Shown here: positions 43,621-52,042 of the stretch, piece by piece
How positions within the stretch are numbered: the stretch's first letter is position 1
Layout of the letters: each line of letters begins with the position of its first letter
Assembly (NCBI GenBank): GCA_963791945.1
Contig: CAWBUD010000004.1
Coordinates: 186,001 to 250,000 of the forward strand
DNA from: PALSA-1003 sp963791945
Lineage (GTDB): Bacteria > Pseudomonadota > Gammaproteobacteria > Burkholderiales > Casimicrobiaceae
DNA: 64,000 nucleotides
Direction: 5' to 3'
Program-made: the position numbers and the translations under genes
Notes under the pieces: generated by a model
Databases searched by the model: none
What the model was told of the DNA's origin: nothing
What the model saw: only the letters and a program-made list of their open reading frames with translations

Positions 43621-45234
43621 CTGCCCAAGAGTAATCCACGGGCGACGATCGTCATGACGGCTCGCGAGCGGCATGCCCTTGCGGATGCGGCGATCGCCGG
43701 CATTGTCAGCGCCACGACTCGCCCCTATCGCTTCATCTATCTGGATGTCCAGTCGCCGGACTGGCTTCGAGAGACTCTGGCGTGTCGATCGGCGGAATGG
43801 GGACTAGAGGTGGTTCGCTTCGATGAACCTCTCTGGCCTCAGGAGGTCCGCAGGCGGGTGGTCAGCGCCATCGACACGGATTACGTGATCTTCATCGACA
43901 ACGACGTCGTGGTCGAGGAGGGATGGCTCGATGCGTTGGTCGCGTGCGCCGACGAGACCGGCGCGGGCATCGTCGGTCCGTTGTACCTTCTGGGGGATGG
44001 GATTCAGCCGCCGACGATCCATATGGCAGGAGGAGAGCTTATCGAGACGGTTGCCGAGCACGGGCGAATCCTTGTCGACAAGCACGTCATGTCCAATATG
44101 GATCCGACAAAGGTACGCCACCTGCTGCGCCGCGGGCCATGCGACTTCGTCGAATACCATTGCATGTTGATCCGCACGGACCTGCTTCGAGACGGGAGGC
44201 TACTGGATCCGAATTTCCGCTGCGTTCACGAGCACATCGACACTGCGCTCTCGGCGAAGCAACGTGGCTTTCCTGTTTTCTTCGAACCGGCCGCCAGGGT
44301 GACCTACCTCGCCTCCGCCGAATACATGCTCGACGACCTCCCTTTTTTCAGACAGCGCTGGTCGACCCGCGAAGCCGCGGCCAACATAGATGCCTTCTGC
44401 AGGAAATGGAATGTCGTCAATGATGACCGGTCCTTTGGAGGCCTGAAGCGATTCGTGCGCACCCACTTGGCTGACGTCGACCCTATGCGACCATCGCCGC
44501 CGGCGGTCGACGATCGTCTTACACCGATGCGAAGGATCGAGTTGAAGCAAACACGCTCCGATCTGCTCGACTTCGCAATCGAGCGCGGCTATGGAGCGAG
44601 AGCACTCGCCCTGGTCGCCAACTCGTATCAGCTCGCCCAGATCCTGATGGACGGCGCGTACCGGCCTTGCGGCCGTCCATTTGCGAATCACCTGGTAGGC
44701 GTCGCAAGTGTCCTCATTCGTTACGGTTTTCGCCCGGAAATCGTCGCTGCGGGTTTGCTTCACGCCGCCTACTCACAAGGTCGCCCGCACCCTGAAGGGC
44801 CAGACGCCGCGATTCGTGAAGTGGAGACGGCACTTGGCGGAGAGGGGAGCGAAGTGGAAAGGCGAGTCCGCGCCTATAAGCGACGCGAATCACGCTGGGC
44901 GACGTTAGCAGCGGACCTCGACTCGCACTCGACGCTGTCTGTGTTTGACGCCGAGATCATGGCCATCGCGGCGGCGAATGCGGTGGATAAGCATCTCAGC
45001 GGCGAAGTTCGCTATTCCGGCAGAACCGACCCCATCAGGCCGGAGGTCGTTCGACAGATCGCTCATGCGTGCGAAGTCCTTGGCGTCGGCGGACTCTCGG
45101 ACACGTTCACGGAGGCACAGCGAAGCGAAGCGACTGCTCCGCCGGTTCTCATGACAAACCTTCGCTGCAGCTATCGCATCGCTCCCGCCGAACAGCACCC
45201 CGTGCTCCCGCACGCCGACAAACCCGAGGTTTGA
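43606..45234 (+). CDS. family-2-type glycosyltransferase fused to an HD/DUF6817-like domain
   Basis: The 542-residue protein has an N-terminal glycosyltransferase-like half (about 12-270) with FIYLDVQSPDWLRETL, the donor/metal motif VIFIDNDVVVEEGWLDAL and VGPLYLLGDG. The C-terminal half (about 315-500) reads FANHLVGVASVLIRYGFRPEIVAAGLLHAAY. It resembles the helical HD-type fold of DUF6817/RelA-like hydrolases but with HA in place of the metal-binding HD. The start codon lies in the 40-bp repeat, so the ATG or a later Met (43654) may be used. It lies just behind tmRNA, a common insertion site. Function unknown. Confidence 0.7.
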   Translation: MMGLPLPKSNPRATIVMTARERHALADAAIAGIVSATTRPYRFIYLDVQSPDWLRETLACRSAEWGLEVVRFDEPLWPQEVRRRVVSAIDTDYVIFIDNDVVVEEGWLDALVACADETGAGIVGPLYLLGDGIQPPTIHMAGGELIETVAEHGRILVDKHVMSNMDPTKVRHLLRRGPCDFVEYHCMLIRTDLLRDGRLLDPNFRCVHEHIDTALSAKQRGFPVFFEPAARVTYLASAEYMLDDLPFFRQRWSTREAAANIDAFCRKWNVVNDDRSFGGLKRFVRTHLADVDPMRPSPPAVDDRLTPMRRIELKQTRSDLLDFAIERGYGARALALVANSYQLAQILMDGAYRPCGRPFANHLVGVASVLIRYGFRPEIVAAGLLHAAYSQGRPHPEGPDAAIREVETALGGEGSEVERRVRAYKRRESRWATLAADLDSHSTLSVFDAEIMAIAAANAVDKHLSGEVRYSGRTDPIRPEVVRQIAHACEVLGVGGLSDTFTEAQRSEATAPPVLMTNLRCSYRIAPAEQHPVLPHADKPEV

Positions 45235-45499
45235 GCCACGTTGCTGAAGGAGTGGCTGGCCGAGCAGGATCGCGCCTAGCAGATAGCCGGTGACGGCAGC
45301 AACGGATCCGCGAGCCTTTCGGCGGTACCGGGGACGGCACCGGATTCTGGACCGGCCGTTTCGTCCATCGTTCCGGGTCGGAGCAGCCGAAGGACGCGAC
45401 AGCACGGCGAGCCGTCCCTCGGTTGTGAAAACGGTCGCGCACCCGCGATAATGTGCGTGACGCGCGGCAACGCGGCGCGATCGACGAGAGGCGTCCCCA
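45235..45499. other. intergenic region before serC
   Basis: A 265-bp gap with no credible gene. It holds the serC promoter and, upstream of it, sequence with no recognised feature. Confidence 0.4.
45423..45452 (+). promoter_or_regulatory. putative sigma-70 promoter of serC
   Basis: TTGTGA (45423-45428), an 18-base spacer, and GATAAT (45447-45452), about 48 bases before the serC ATG. Both boxes are close to consensus. Confidence 0.55.
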
Positions 45500-46579
45500 A
45501 TGCGAATCTTCAACTTCAGCGCCGGTCCCGCGGTGCTTCCCGAGCCGGTCCTGCGCACCGCTGCCGCAGAAATGCTCGACTGGCACGGTAGCGGCATGTC
45601 GGTGATGGAGATGAGCCATCGTGGCAAGGAATTCATCGAGATCTACGACAAGGCGCAGGCCGATCTGCGCTCGCTGATGGCGATCCCATCGAACTACAGG
45701 ATCCTGTTCCTGCAGGGTGGCGCGGTCGCGGAGAACGCGATCATCCCGATGAACCTCCTCGCCGGAAGATCGGCCGCGGACTACGTGAACACCGGCGAAT
45801 GGTCCAAGAAATCCATCAAGGAGGCGAAGAAGTACTGCAACGTCAACGTCGCGGCCTCGTCGGAGGATCGCAGCTTCACCTACGTGCCCGCGCAGGAGAC
45901 ATGGAAGCTGTCGCGCGAGGCCGCATACGTGCACGTCTGCACCAACGAGACCATCGGCGGCGTCGAGTATCAATGGACTCCGGACACCGGATCGGTGCCG
46001 CTGGTCGCCGACATGTCGTCGCACTTCCTTTCGCGTCGCGTCGACGTGGCGAAATACGGTGTCATCTACGGCGGTGCGCAGAAGAATGCGGGGCCGGCGG
46101 GCCTGACGCTGGTGATCGTACGCGACGATCTCCTCGATCGCGCGCTGCCTATCACGCCCACCGCCTTCCACTGGCAGGAACAGGCGGCGGCGGACTCGAT
46201 GGTGAATACGCCCGCCACCTATGCGATCTACATCGCCGGTCTGGTCTTCGAATGGCTCAAGGGGGAGGGCGGCATCTCGGCGATCGAGGAGAGGAACATC
46301 GCCAAGGCCGGGCTCCTGTACGACTACCTGGACGGCACGGCCTTCTACCTCAATCCCGTGCTCAAGGAGGATCGCTCGCGCATGAATGTGCCGTTCAAGC
46401 TGCACGACGCGTCGCTCGACGAGGCCTTCCTCAAGGGCGCGAAGGAGCGCGGCATGGCGCAGCTCAAGGGGCACCGCTCGGTGGGCGGGATGCGCGCATC
46501 GATCTACAACGCCATGCCGATCGAAGGCGTCCGGGCGCTGGTCGACTACATGCGCGATTTCGAACGGCAGCACGGTTGA
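45500..46579 (+). CDS. serC: phosphoserine aminotransferase
   Basis: PLP enzyme of serine (and pyridoxine) synthesis: 3-phosphohydroxypyruvate plus glutamate to phosphoserine. The 359-residue protein begins MRIFNFSAGPAVLPEPVL. It has the SHRGKEF segment, HVCTNETIGGVEYQW, and the PLP lysine in YGGAQKNAGPAGL. It ends GGMRASIYNAMPIEGVRALVDYM. serA follows 22 bases later, making the two-gene serine operon. Confidence 0.97.
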   Translation: MRIFNFSAGPAVLPEPVLRTAAAEMLDWHGSGMSVMEMSHRGKEFIEIYDKAQADLRSLMAIPSNYRILFLQGGAVAENAIIPMNLLAGRSAADYVNTGEWSKKSIKEAKKYCNVNVAASSEDRSFTYVPAQETWKLSREAAYVHVCTNETIGGVEYQWTPDTGSVPLVADMSSHFLSRRVDVAKYGVIYGGAQKNAGPAGLTLVIVRDDLLDRALPITPTAFHWQEQAAADSMVNTPATYAIYIAGLVFEWLKGEGGISAIEERNIAKAGLLYDYLDGTAFYLNPVLKEDRSRMNVPFKLHDASLDEAFLKGAKERGMAQLKGHRSVGGMRASIYNAMPIEGVRALVDYMRDFERQHG

Positions 46580-46601
46580 GCCCGCGAGGCTGGTGAAGCC
46601 C

Positions 46602-47789
46602 ATGACGAAGTACGGCATCCTCACGCTCAACCAGATTTCGAGCCATGGCCTGCACCGCCTTCCCGCGGCTCGATACACGGTCGCGAAGTCGGTGGACCAT
46701 CCGGATGCGATCCTGGTCCGCTCGCACGACATGCGGGCCATGGCGATCCCGTCCAGCGTGAAGGCGATCGGACGCGCCGGCGCGGGGACGAACAACATTC
46801 CCGTGGCCGAGATGTCGAAGCGCGGCGTGCCGGTGTTCAACGCGCCCGGCGCCAATGCCAACGCGGTGAAGGAGCTCGTATTCACCGCGTTGCTCCTCGC
46901 GGCCCGCAACGTGATCCCGGCGCTTTCCTATGTGGAAGGCCTGCGCGCCGACGCCAGCGATCTCGAGGCCCGCGTGGAGGAGGGCAAGAAGCAGTTCGCG
47001 GGGATCGAGCTGCCGCATCGGACGCTGGGCATCGTGGGCCTCGGCGCGGTGGGGGGGCTCGTGGCCGACACGGCGATCAAGCTCGGCATGAAGGTCGTCG
47101 GCTTCGATCCCGAGATCACCGTCGACGCTGCCTGGCGTCTGCCGTCCTCCGTGCGCAAGGCGAACAGCATCGAGGAATGCTTGAGAGCCTCCGAATTCGT
47201 CACGCTGCACGTGCCGCTGGTGCCGGTGACGCGTCACTTGATCGACGCCAGGCGCCTCGCGGCGATGAAGGCGGGGGCGGTGCTGCTCAACTTCGCGCGC
47301 GACGCGGTGGTCGACGAAGAGGCGGTGATCGATGCGCTCGCCGCGCATCGGCTCAAGTACTACCTCTGCGATTTCCCGACCGCGCGGCTGGTCGGCAAGC
47401 CGGGGGTCGTGGCCCTGCCGCATCTGGGCGCCTCTACCGAGGAAGCCGAGGAGAACTGCGCGGTGATGGTGGTCGACCAGGTCCGCGAATATCTGGAGCA
47501 CGGCACCATCGCCAATGCGGTCAACTTCCCGGCGATCGAGATGACGCGCGAATCGCCTTACCGCGTGGCGATCGCCAATGCGAACGTCCCCAACATGCTG
47601 GGCCAGATCTCGACGGCCATGGCGAACGCCGGCCTCAATATCCATAATATGCTGAACAAGTCTCGTGGCGAGACGGCTTTCACGCTCGTGGACGTCGACA
47701 GCCCGATCAATCCTCCGGTCATCGCGGCGATCGCTGCCATCGAGGGGGTGCTGTCGGTGCGCTCCATTCCCGCAGAGGACGCGGGCTGA
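46602..47789 (+). CDS. serA: D-3-phosphoglycerate dehydrogenase
   Basis: First enzyme of serine synthesis. The 395-residue protein starts at ATG 46602 (MTKYGILTLNQISSHGL). It has the NAD motif GLGAVGGLVADTAIKLG, HVPLVPVTRHLID, the catalytic LPHLGASTEEAEENCA, and a C-terminal ACT domain (VPNMLGQISTAMANAGLNI) that usually binds serine for feedback control. The ORF is open upstream inside serC in another frame; that part is not coding. It shares the serC transcript. Confidence 0.96.
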   Translation: MTKYGILTLNQISSHGLHRLPAARYTVAKSVDHPDAILVRSHDMRAMAIPSSVKAIGRAGAGTNNIPVAEMSKRGVPVFNAPGANANAVKELVFTALLLAARNVIPALSYVEGLRADASDLEARVEEGKKQFAGIELPHRTLGIVGLGAVGGLVADTAIKLGMKVVGFDPEITVDAAWRLPSSVRKANSIEECLRASEFVTLHVPLVPVTRHLIDARRLAAMKAGAVLLNFARDAVVDEEAVIDALAAHRLKYYLCDFPTARLVGKPGVVALPHLGASTEEAEENCAVMVVDQVREYLEHGTIANAVNFPAIEMTRESPYRVAIANANVPNMLGQISTAMANAGLNIHNMLNKSRGETAFTLVDVDSPINPPVIAAIAAIEGVLSVRSIPAEDAG

Positions 47790-47799
47790 ATCCCACGAC

Positions 47800-48603
47800 A
47801 TGACGAACCCGAGCGGCGTCGTCGGCGCAGGCATGCTCGCGGCGGTGCTGACGAGCTGCGCCACTCTGCCCATGCCATCGGCTTCCGTCACCTCCGACCT
47901 CGCGCCCACAGGCAAGCTGCGCGCGGCGATCAACTTCGGCAACCCCGTGCTCGCTTCGAAAAGCGCGAGCGGCCAGCCGCAGGGCGTGTCGGTCGACCTT
48001 TCGCGCGAGCTCGCCCGGCGGCTTGGGCTCCCGCTCGAGATCGTTCCGTACACGGCCGCGGGACTGGTCGTCGAGGGGCTCAAGTCGAATGCGTGGGACA
48101 TCGCCTTCCTCGCGATCGATCCCGCGCGCGCCGTGGACATCGGCTACACCGCGCCCTACGTCGTCATCGAAGGCGCGTATCTCGTTCGCCGGGACTCTCC
48201 GATTCTGAGCAACGCGGAGGTCGACCGCGACGGCATCCGCGTCGCGGTGGGTAAGGGCAGCGCCTATGATCTTTTCCTCTCGCGCGAGCTCAAGCGCGCG
48301 ACGATCGTGCGCGCACCCACGTCGCAGGCGGTCACCGATCTGTTCGTCGCGCAGAACCTCGACGTCGCGGCGGGCGTGAAGCAGCAGATGGAAGCAGATG
48401 CGAAGCGTGTCGGAGGCCTGCGCCTGCTCGAGGGTCGCTTCATGGTGATCAATCAGGCGATGGGCGTGCCCAGGAGTCGCGAGATAGGCGCGAAGTATCT
48501 TCGCGACTTCGTTGAAGAGATGAAAGCCTCCGGGTTCGTCGCGGCGGCGCTCGCTCGGCACAGCGTCGAAGGCGCGTCGATCGCGCCGCCAGCGGGACAC
48601 TAG
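47800..48603 (+). CDS. periplasmic solute-binding lipoprotein (family 3 type)
   Basis: The 267-residue protein starts at ATG 47800 and has a lipobox-like signal (MLAAVLTSCAT). The binding fold has TGKLRAAINFGNPVLAS, SVDLSRELARRLGLPLEIVPY, DIAFLAIDPARAVDIGYTAPY and GIRVAVGKGSAYDLFL, matching amino-acid-type extracytoplasmic binding proteins. No permease or ATPase is adjacent, so it may act with a distant transporter or as a sensor. It is 10 bases after serA and probably co-transcribed. Confidence 0.82.
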   Translation: MTNPSGVVGAGMLAAVLTSCATLPMPSASVTSDLAPTGKLRAAINFGNPVLASKSASGQPQGVSVDLSRELARRLGLPLEIVPYTAAGLVVEGLKSNAWDIAFLAIDPARAVDIGYTAPYVVIEGAYLVRRDSPILSNAEVDRDGIRVAVGKGSAYDLFLSRELKRATIVRAPTSQAVTDLFVAQNLDVAAGVKQQMEADAKRVGGLRLLEGRFMVINQAMGVPRSREIGAKYLRDFVEEMKASGFVAAALARHSVEGASIAPPAGH

Positions 48604-48739
48604 CGCGAAGCTCCGCAAGGCGCCGGCGCGAGAGAGAAGAAGCTCGTCGCGCGCGGTTCGCGTGCTCGGACGCGGATGGGCCGCCCGCGTGGCACGGCTC
48701 GTGCTGACCTGCCTCGTACGGTCGAGACGAGAAGGTGGT

Positions 48740-50782
48740 GTGACGACCCTTGCGGCTGTGTCTGGGACGAGCCGCCGCCTGTTGCGGCGCATCGCCGGCC
48801 TCGGAATCCGGGGCCGGCTGGCCCTGCTCGCGCTCGCGTTGGGCTTGCCGATCCTCGGGTACATCGCTTTCAGCGCAAGCCAGCAGATGGCACAGGAACG
48901 CGAGCTCGCGAAGGAGCGAAACCTCGCGTTCGCGCGCATGGTCGCGGCCCGGCTCGACGACTACGTCGGTGACGTCAATCAGCTCCTTGCGACGCTCTCC
49001 CGCGTCGTGCCCGCGACGCCCGATGCGACTGCGCAAAACGACGCGCTGCTCTCCGACCTGCGGCCAAATCTGCCGCCCCACGTCAGCAATCTCGCCGTCT
49101 GGGACAGCGCGGGAAACAACGTCGGCGCGCTCGATCCCGTCCTGCGTGCCCATCCGTTCACCGTCGCCGATCGGGCCTATTTCCGAACCGCGCTCGACGG
49201 GCAGTCACTCGCCGTCGAGGCGCCGCTTGTCTCCCGAGGCAGCGGCGAGGCCGTGGCGGTCTTCGCGCGTTCGGTGAGCCGGAACGGACGCGCCGTCGGC
49301 GTGGTGGCGGCGTCGATCAAGCTCCGGCAGATGGAGGCCCTGCTCAAGCCGGAGGGCACGCTGCCGGCCGGCTCCGTGATCACCATTCTCGACCAGCATG
49401 GCGTCGTGCTCGCGCGATCGCTCGAGGCGCAGCGCTGGATCGGACTAAGCATCGCCGCCCAGACTGGCGTGTTGTCGGACATCGCGCGGCGTGAAGGCAC
49501 CATCGAGTCGCACGGTGTGGACGGCATCGCCCGTCTCGCCGGGTTCACCACGGCGCGCGAGGTCCCATGGTTCATCTACGTCGGTGTGCCGACGGCCGCG
49601 GCTCTGGCGCCGCTGCAGCGACACTTGTTCGAGAATCTGCTCGTCGGATCCGTCGCGCTGCTGCTCGGTTTCGTCGCCGCAGGCCTGATCGGCGAGTGGA
49701 TTGCGCATCCCTTGCGCCAGCTGGCCGACGACGCGGCGCTGCTGGCGCGAGGGCAGTTGGCACATCGCAGCAGCGTATCGACCGGCGGCGAGACGGGTAT
49801 TCTCGCCGCGGGCCTGAACGCGATGGCTCAGGCCCTTGAGGAACGCGCGCTGGCTGTCGCTCGCAGCGAAGAACGCCTGCGCCTGATCACGGACAATGTG
49901 CCGGCGTTCATCTCGTACGTCGATCGAGATCGACGCTACCGCTTCGCGAACGCCTCGTACCACGATTTCTTCGGCCTCCAGCCGGAGTCGCTCATCGGCA
50001 GGACCGTGCGGGAGGTTCGCGGCGAAGCCGCTTATCAGCGCATCGATCCGAAGCTCGATGAAGCGCTCAGCGGTCTGCCCGTCCGCTTCGAGCACGTCTA
50101 CGAAGGACGCAATGGCTTGCGAACGTATAACGTCACGTACCTGCCCGATTACGCCGACGATCACCAGGTGCGCGGGGTCTACGTGATGGGCCAGGACGTC
50201 ACGGAGCACAAGGCGCTCGAGCAAAAGCTCGCCCGGATGGCGCAATACGACCAGCTCACGGGATTGCCGAACCGTTACCTCCTGCACGATCGACTGGCAC
50301 AGGCGTGCGCCCGGAGCAGGCGCGACGGCGTCGCGCTCGCTGTGTTCTATCTGGATCTCAACGATTTCAAGCGCATCAACGACAGCCATGGCCACGCCGC
50401 GGGCGACGCCATGCTGCAGGAATTCGCGCGGCGCGTGGTGGAGACCGTGCGAGCCACGGACACCGTGGCGCGGATCGGAGGCGACGAATTCGTCGTCCTG
50501 ATGGAGGGAACGTTCTCCAATCCGCAGCTCGGGCAGCTCGCGCGCAAGATCGTCGACATCGTCGAGATGCCGTTCGAGATCGGCGGCAAATCGCTCCATA
50601 CGTCGAGCAGCATCGGCGTCGCGACGTGTCCGCCGTGGAAGTCCTGGGAAGAGCTCCTCCATACCGCCGACGGCGCGATGTACCAGGCCAAGGCCGCCGG
50701 TCGCGGCGCGGTCGTCATCGCGCCGAACGAGCGATTGCACCTCGCGTGGGCGCGGTCGGACAAGCCGCGCGAAGCCTCTTAG
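48740..50782 (+). CDS. diguanylate cyclase with CACHE, HAMP and PAS sensor domains
   Basis: Makes cyclic di-GMP. With GTG 48740 (GAAGGTG before it) it has 680 residues: membrane segment near 20-40, a periplasmic CACHE region (about 40-270), a second membrane segment near 280-300, HAMP, PAS (about 355-475) and GGDEF (about 490-650). The active-site motif IGGDEFVVLMEG is intact. RATD lies five residues before it, the inhibitory I-site, so product feedback is expected. No EAL domain. The frame opens at 48662; the later GTG is preferred for its ribosome-binding site. Confidence 0.92.
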   Translation: MTTLAAVSGTSRRLLRRIAGLGIRGRLALLALALGLPILGYIAFSASQQMAQERELAKERNLAFARMVAARLDDYVGDVNQLLATLSRVVPATPDATAQNDALLSDLRPNLPPHVSNLAVWDSAGNNVGALDPVLRAHPFTVADRAYFRTALDGQSLAVEAPLVSRGSGEAVAVFARSVSRNGRAVGVVAASIKLRQMEALLKPEGTLPAGSVITILDQHGVVLARSLEAQRWIGLSIAAQTGVLSDIARREGTIESHGVDGIARLAGFTTAREVPWFIYVGVPTAAALAPLQRHLFENLLVGSVALLLGFVAAGLIGEWIAHPLRQLADDAALLARGQLAHRSSVSTGGETGILAAGLNAMAQALEERALAVARSEERLRLITDNVPAFISYVDRDRRYRFANASYHDFFGLQPESLIGRTVREVRGEAAYQRIDPKLDEALSGLPVRFEHVYEGRNGLRTYNVTYLPDYADDHQVRGVYVMGQDVTEHKALEQKLARMAQYDQLTGLPNRYLLHDRLAQACARSRRDGVALAVFYLDLNDFKRINDSHGHAAGDAMLQEFARRVVETVRATDTVARIGGDEFVVLMEGTFSNPQLGQLARKIVDIVEMPFEIGGKSLHTSSSIGVATCPPWKSWEELLHTADGAMYQAKAAGRGAVVIAPNERLHLAWARSDKPREAS

Positions 50783-50788
50783 CCGCCG

Positions 50789-51412
50789 TTACACCCGCTC
50801 CGACGTTTGCCGAAGGACCCCCGCCGCGCGCATGCGCTCCCACGCGGCGGCGAGCGAGCCGCCGGTATCGATCGCCCGGCACGCATCTTCGATTACCACG
50901 ACCTCGAAGCCTGCACTGCGGGCATCGACCGCTGAGTACGCGACGCAGAAGTCGGTCGCGAGCCCCGCGAGAAAGAGCCGCGTGAAGCCTCGCTCGCGCA
51001 GGTATCCGGCGAGGCCGGTGTGCGTCTGTCCATCGGCCTCGCAGAATGCGGAGTAGCTGTCGATCTCGCGCCGATAGCCCTTGCGGATGATCAGCTCGGC
51101 TTGAGGAATCCTGAGCGCGGCGGAAAACTCGGCGCCGAACGCACCCTGAACGCAGTGATCGGGCCAGAGCACCTGCGGGCCGTAAGGCAGCGCGATGGTG
51201 TCGAAAGGCGCTCGCCCGGGGTGGCTCGATGCGAACGAAAGGTGTCCGGCGACGTGCCAATCCTGCGTCAGCACCGTGTGCGCCGTACGCTGGGCGAGAG
51301 CGTTGACCAAGGGCACTATTGCGTCGCCGCCCGGGACCGCCAGAGCTCCGCCGGGGAGAAAGTCGTTTTGCACGTCGACAACGATTAAAACATCACGGTC
51401 GCTGAAGGACAT
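50789..51412 (-). CDS. pncA: nicotinamidase
   Basis: Hydrolyses nicotinamide to nicotinate in NAD salvage. The 207-residue protein starts at ATG 51412 (MSFSDRDVLIVVDVQNDFLPGGALAVPGG). It has the metal site DWHVAGHLSFASSHPG, the catalytic Lys in IIRKGYRREIDSYSAF, and the catalytic Cys in LAGLATDFCVAYSAVDA; the Asp-Lys-Cys triad is complete. The frame runs back to 51700 without family sequence. It is convergent with the diguanylate cyclase. Isochorismatase-like alternatives are less likely. Confidence 0.92.
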   Translation of the reverse strand: MSFSDRDVLIVVDVQNDFLPGGALAVPGGDAIVPLVNALAQRTAHTVLTQDWHVAGHLSFASSHPGRAPFDTIALPYGPQVLWPDHCVQGAFGAEFSAALRIPQAELIIRKGYRREIDSYSAFCEADGQTHTGLAGYLRERGFTRLFLAGLATDFCVAYSAVDARSAGFEVVVIEDACRAIDTGGSLAAAWERMRAAGVLRQTSERV

Positions 51413-51783
51413 AGCTCGGTTTGTTCGGGCAATTGCGCGGGCGAATTCAGATGCCTCGGATTTTGCGCCGTTCCGCGTCATTCGGCGCAGATCCGGACGA
51501 TCTGCTGACATGTAGGAGAAGTTCGGAGGAGATCCTACGCGGGGGTAATGCGCTCCTACATTCAAAACAGTCGGCGTCCGATTGCGCCGATTGGCGCGAC
51601 CCCGGACCATCGTCATGCGTTTCGCGGCGGAGCACCGGGTCGGCGGCGCAGGTGATGGCCGGCCGGGCTCTTCCCGTTTTTCCAATCGGGCGGACTGCAT
51701 GTCGAAGCTACGCAGCGCCGCGGATCAAGGCGGCGAGCTTCGGTGATGACTTGCGCAAGCAGTCCGCCGAGGAGGGAAATCGC
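51413..51783. other. intergenic region with inverted GTAGGAG repeats
   Basis: A 371-bp gap. It has TGTAGGAG (51511-51518) and CTCCTACA (51553-51560), an eight-base perfect inverted repeat with an inner GTAGGA/TCCTAC pair. No gene or RNA was recognised. Confidence 0.5.
51511..51560. repeat. palindromic repeat with TGTAGGAG/CTCCTACA arms
   Basis: The arms match the common REP-type family of proteobacteria. The unit GTAGGAGCGG repeated at 10021-10060 and the GTAGGAGCG at 43420 share this core. Confidence 0.55.
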
Positions 51784-51966
51784 ATGAAATCGATTCTGGA
51801 CCCGACGTTCCGCTACGTTCCCAGCGTCGAAACCGACCTGAGAAAAACCTTCGCCAGGGTGCGGCGCGAATTGCGCTCCGGCGCTCCGCGCAGCGTGGAA
51901 CCGACGACCGCACCGAATGTGCTTTCGCTCCAGCGCCGCAACGCGACGCCCGCGGCGTCACGCTGA
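51784..51966 (+). CDS. small conserved-looking protein of unknown function
   Basis: A 60-residue protein starting at ATG 51784, with a strong ribosome-binding site (GAGGAGGG) seven bases before it. It reads MKSILDPTFRYVPSVETDLR, then KTFARVRRELRSG, and ends basic. No signal or membrane segment. I recall short betaproteobacterial proteins with a similar DPTFRY start, but cannot confirm it. It lies alone between nicotinamidase and pobA, which faces it. The frame is open upstream (to 51421) without coding character. Possibly a small regulatory or RNA/protein-binding factor. Confidence 0.65.
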   Translation: MKSILDPTFRYVPSVETDLRKTFARVRRELRSGAPRSVEPTTAPNVLSLQRRNATPAASR

Positions 51967-51977
51967 TTCAAGCGTCC

Positions 51978-52009
51978 GTCGGAATCGGCCCACGTCGGAA
52001 TCGGCCCAC
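51978..52009. repeat. 16-bp perfect tandem duplication
   Basis: GTCGGAATCGGCCCAC occurs twice head to tail, just downstream of the small gene at 51784-51966. Confidence 0.85.
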
Positions 52010-52042
52010 TAGCGACGGGGCTCGTCGGTCCGGCGTCGCTTC

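Noticed and set aside
42958..45234. Prophage or genomic island inserted at ssrA
   Set aside because: No integrase, no visible duplicate of the ssrA 3' end, and core genes resume immediately (serC). Only the single glycosyltransferase gene is suspect.
45235..45499. Remnant of a membrane protein on the minus strand
   Set aside because: A short hydrophobic run (AAVTGYLLGAILLGQPLL) is seen, but no start, no motif and no flanking similarity support a pseudogene.
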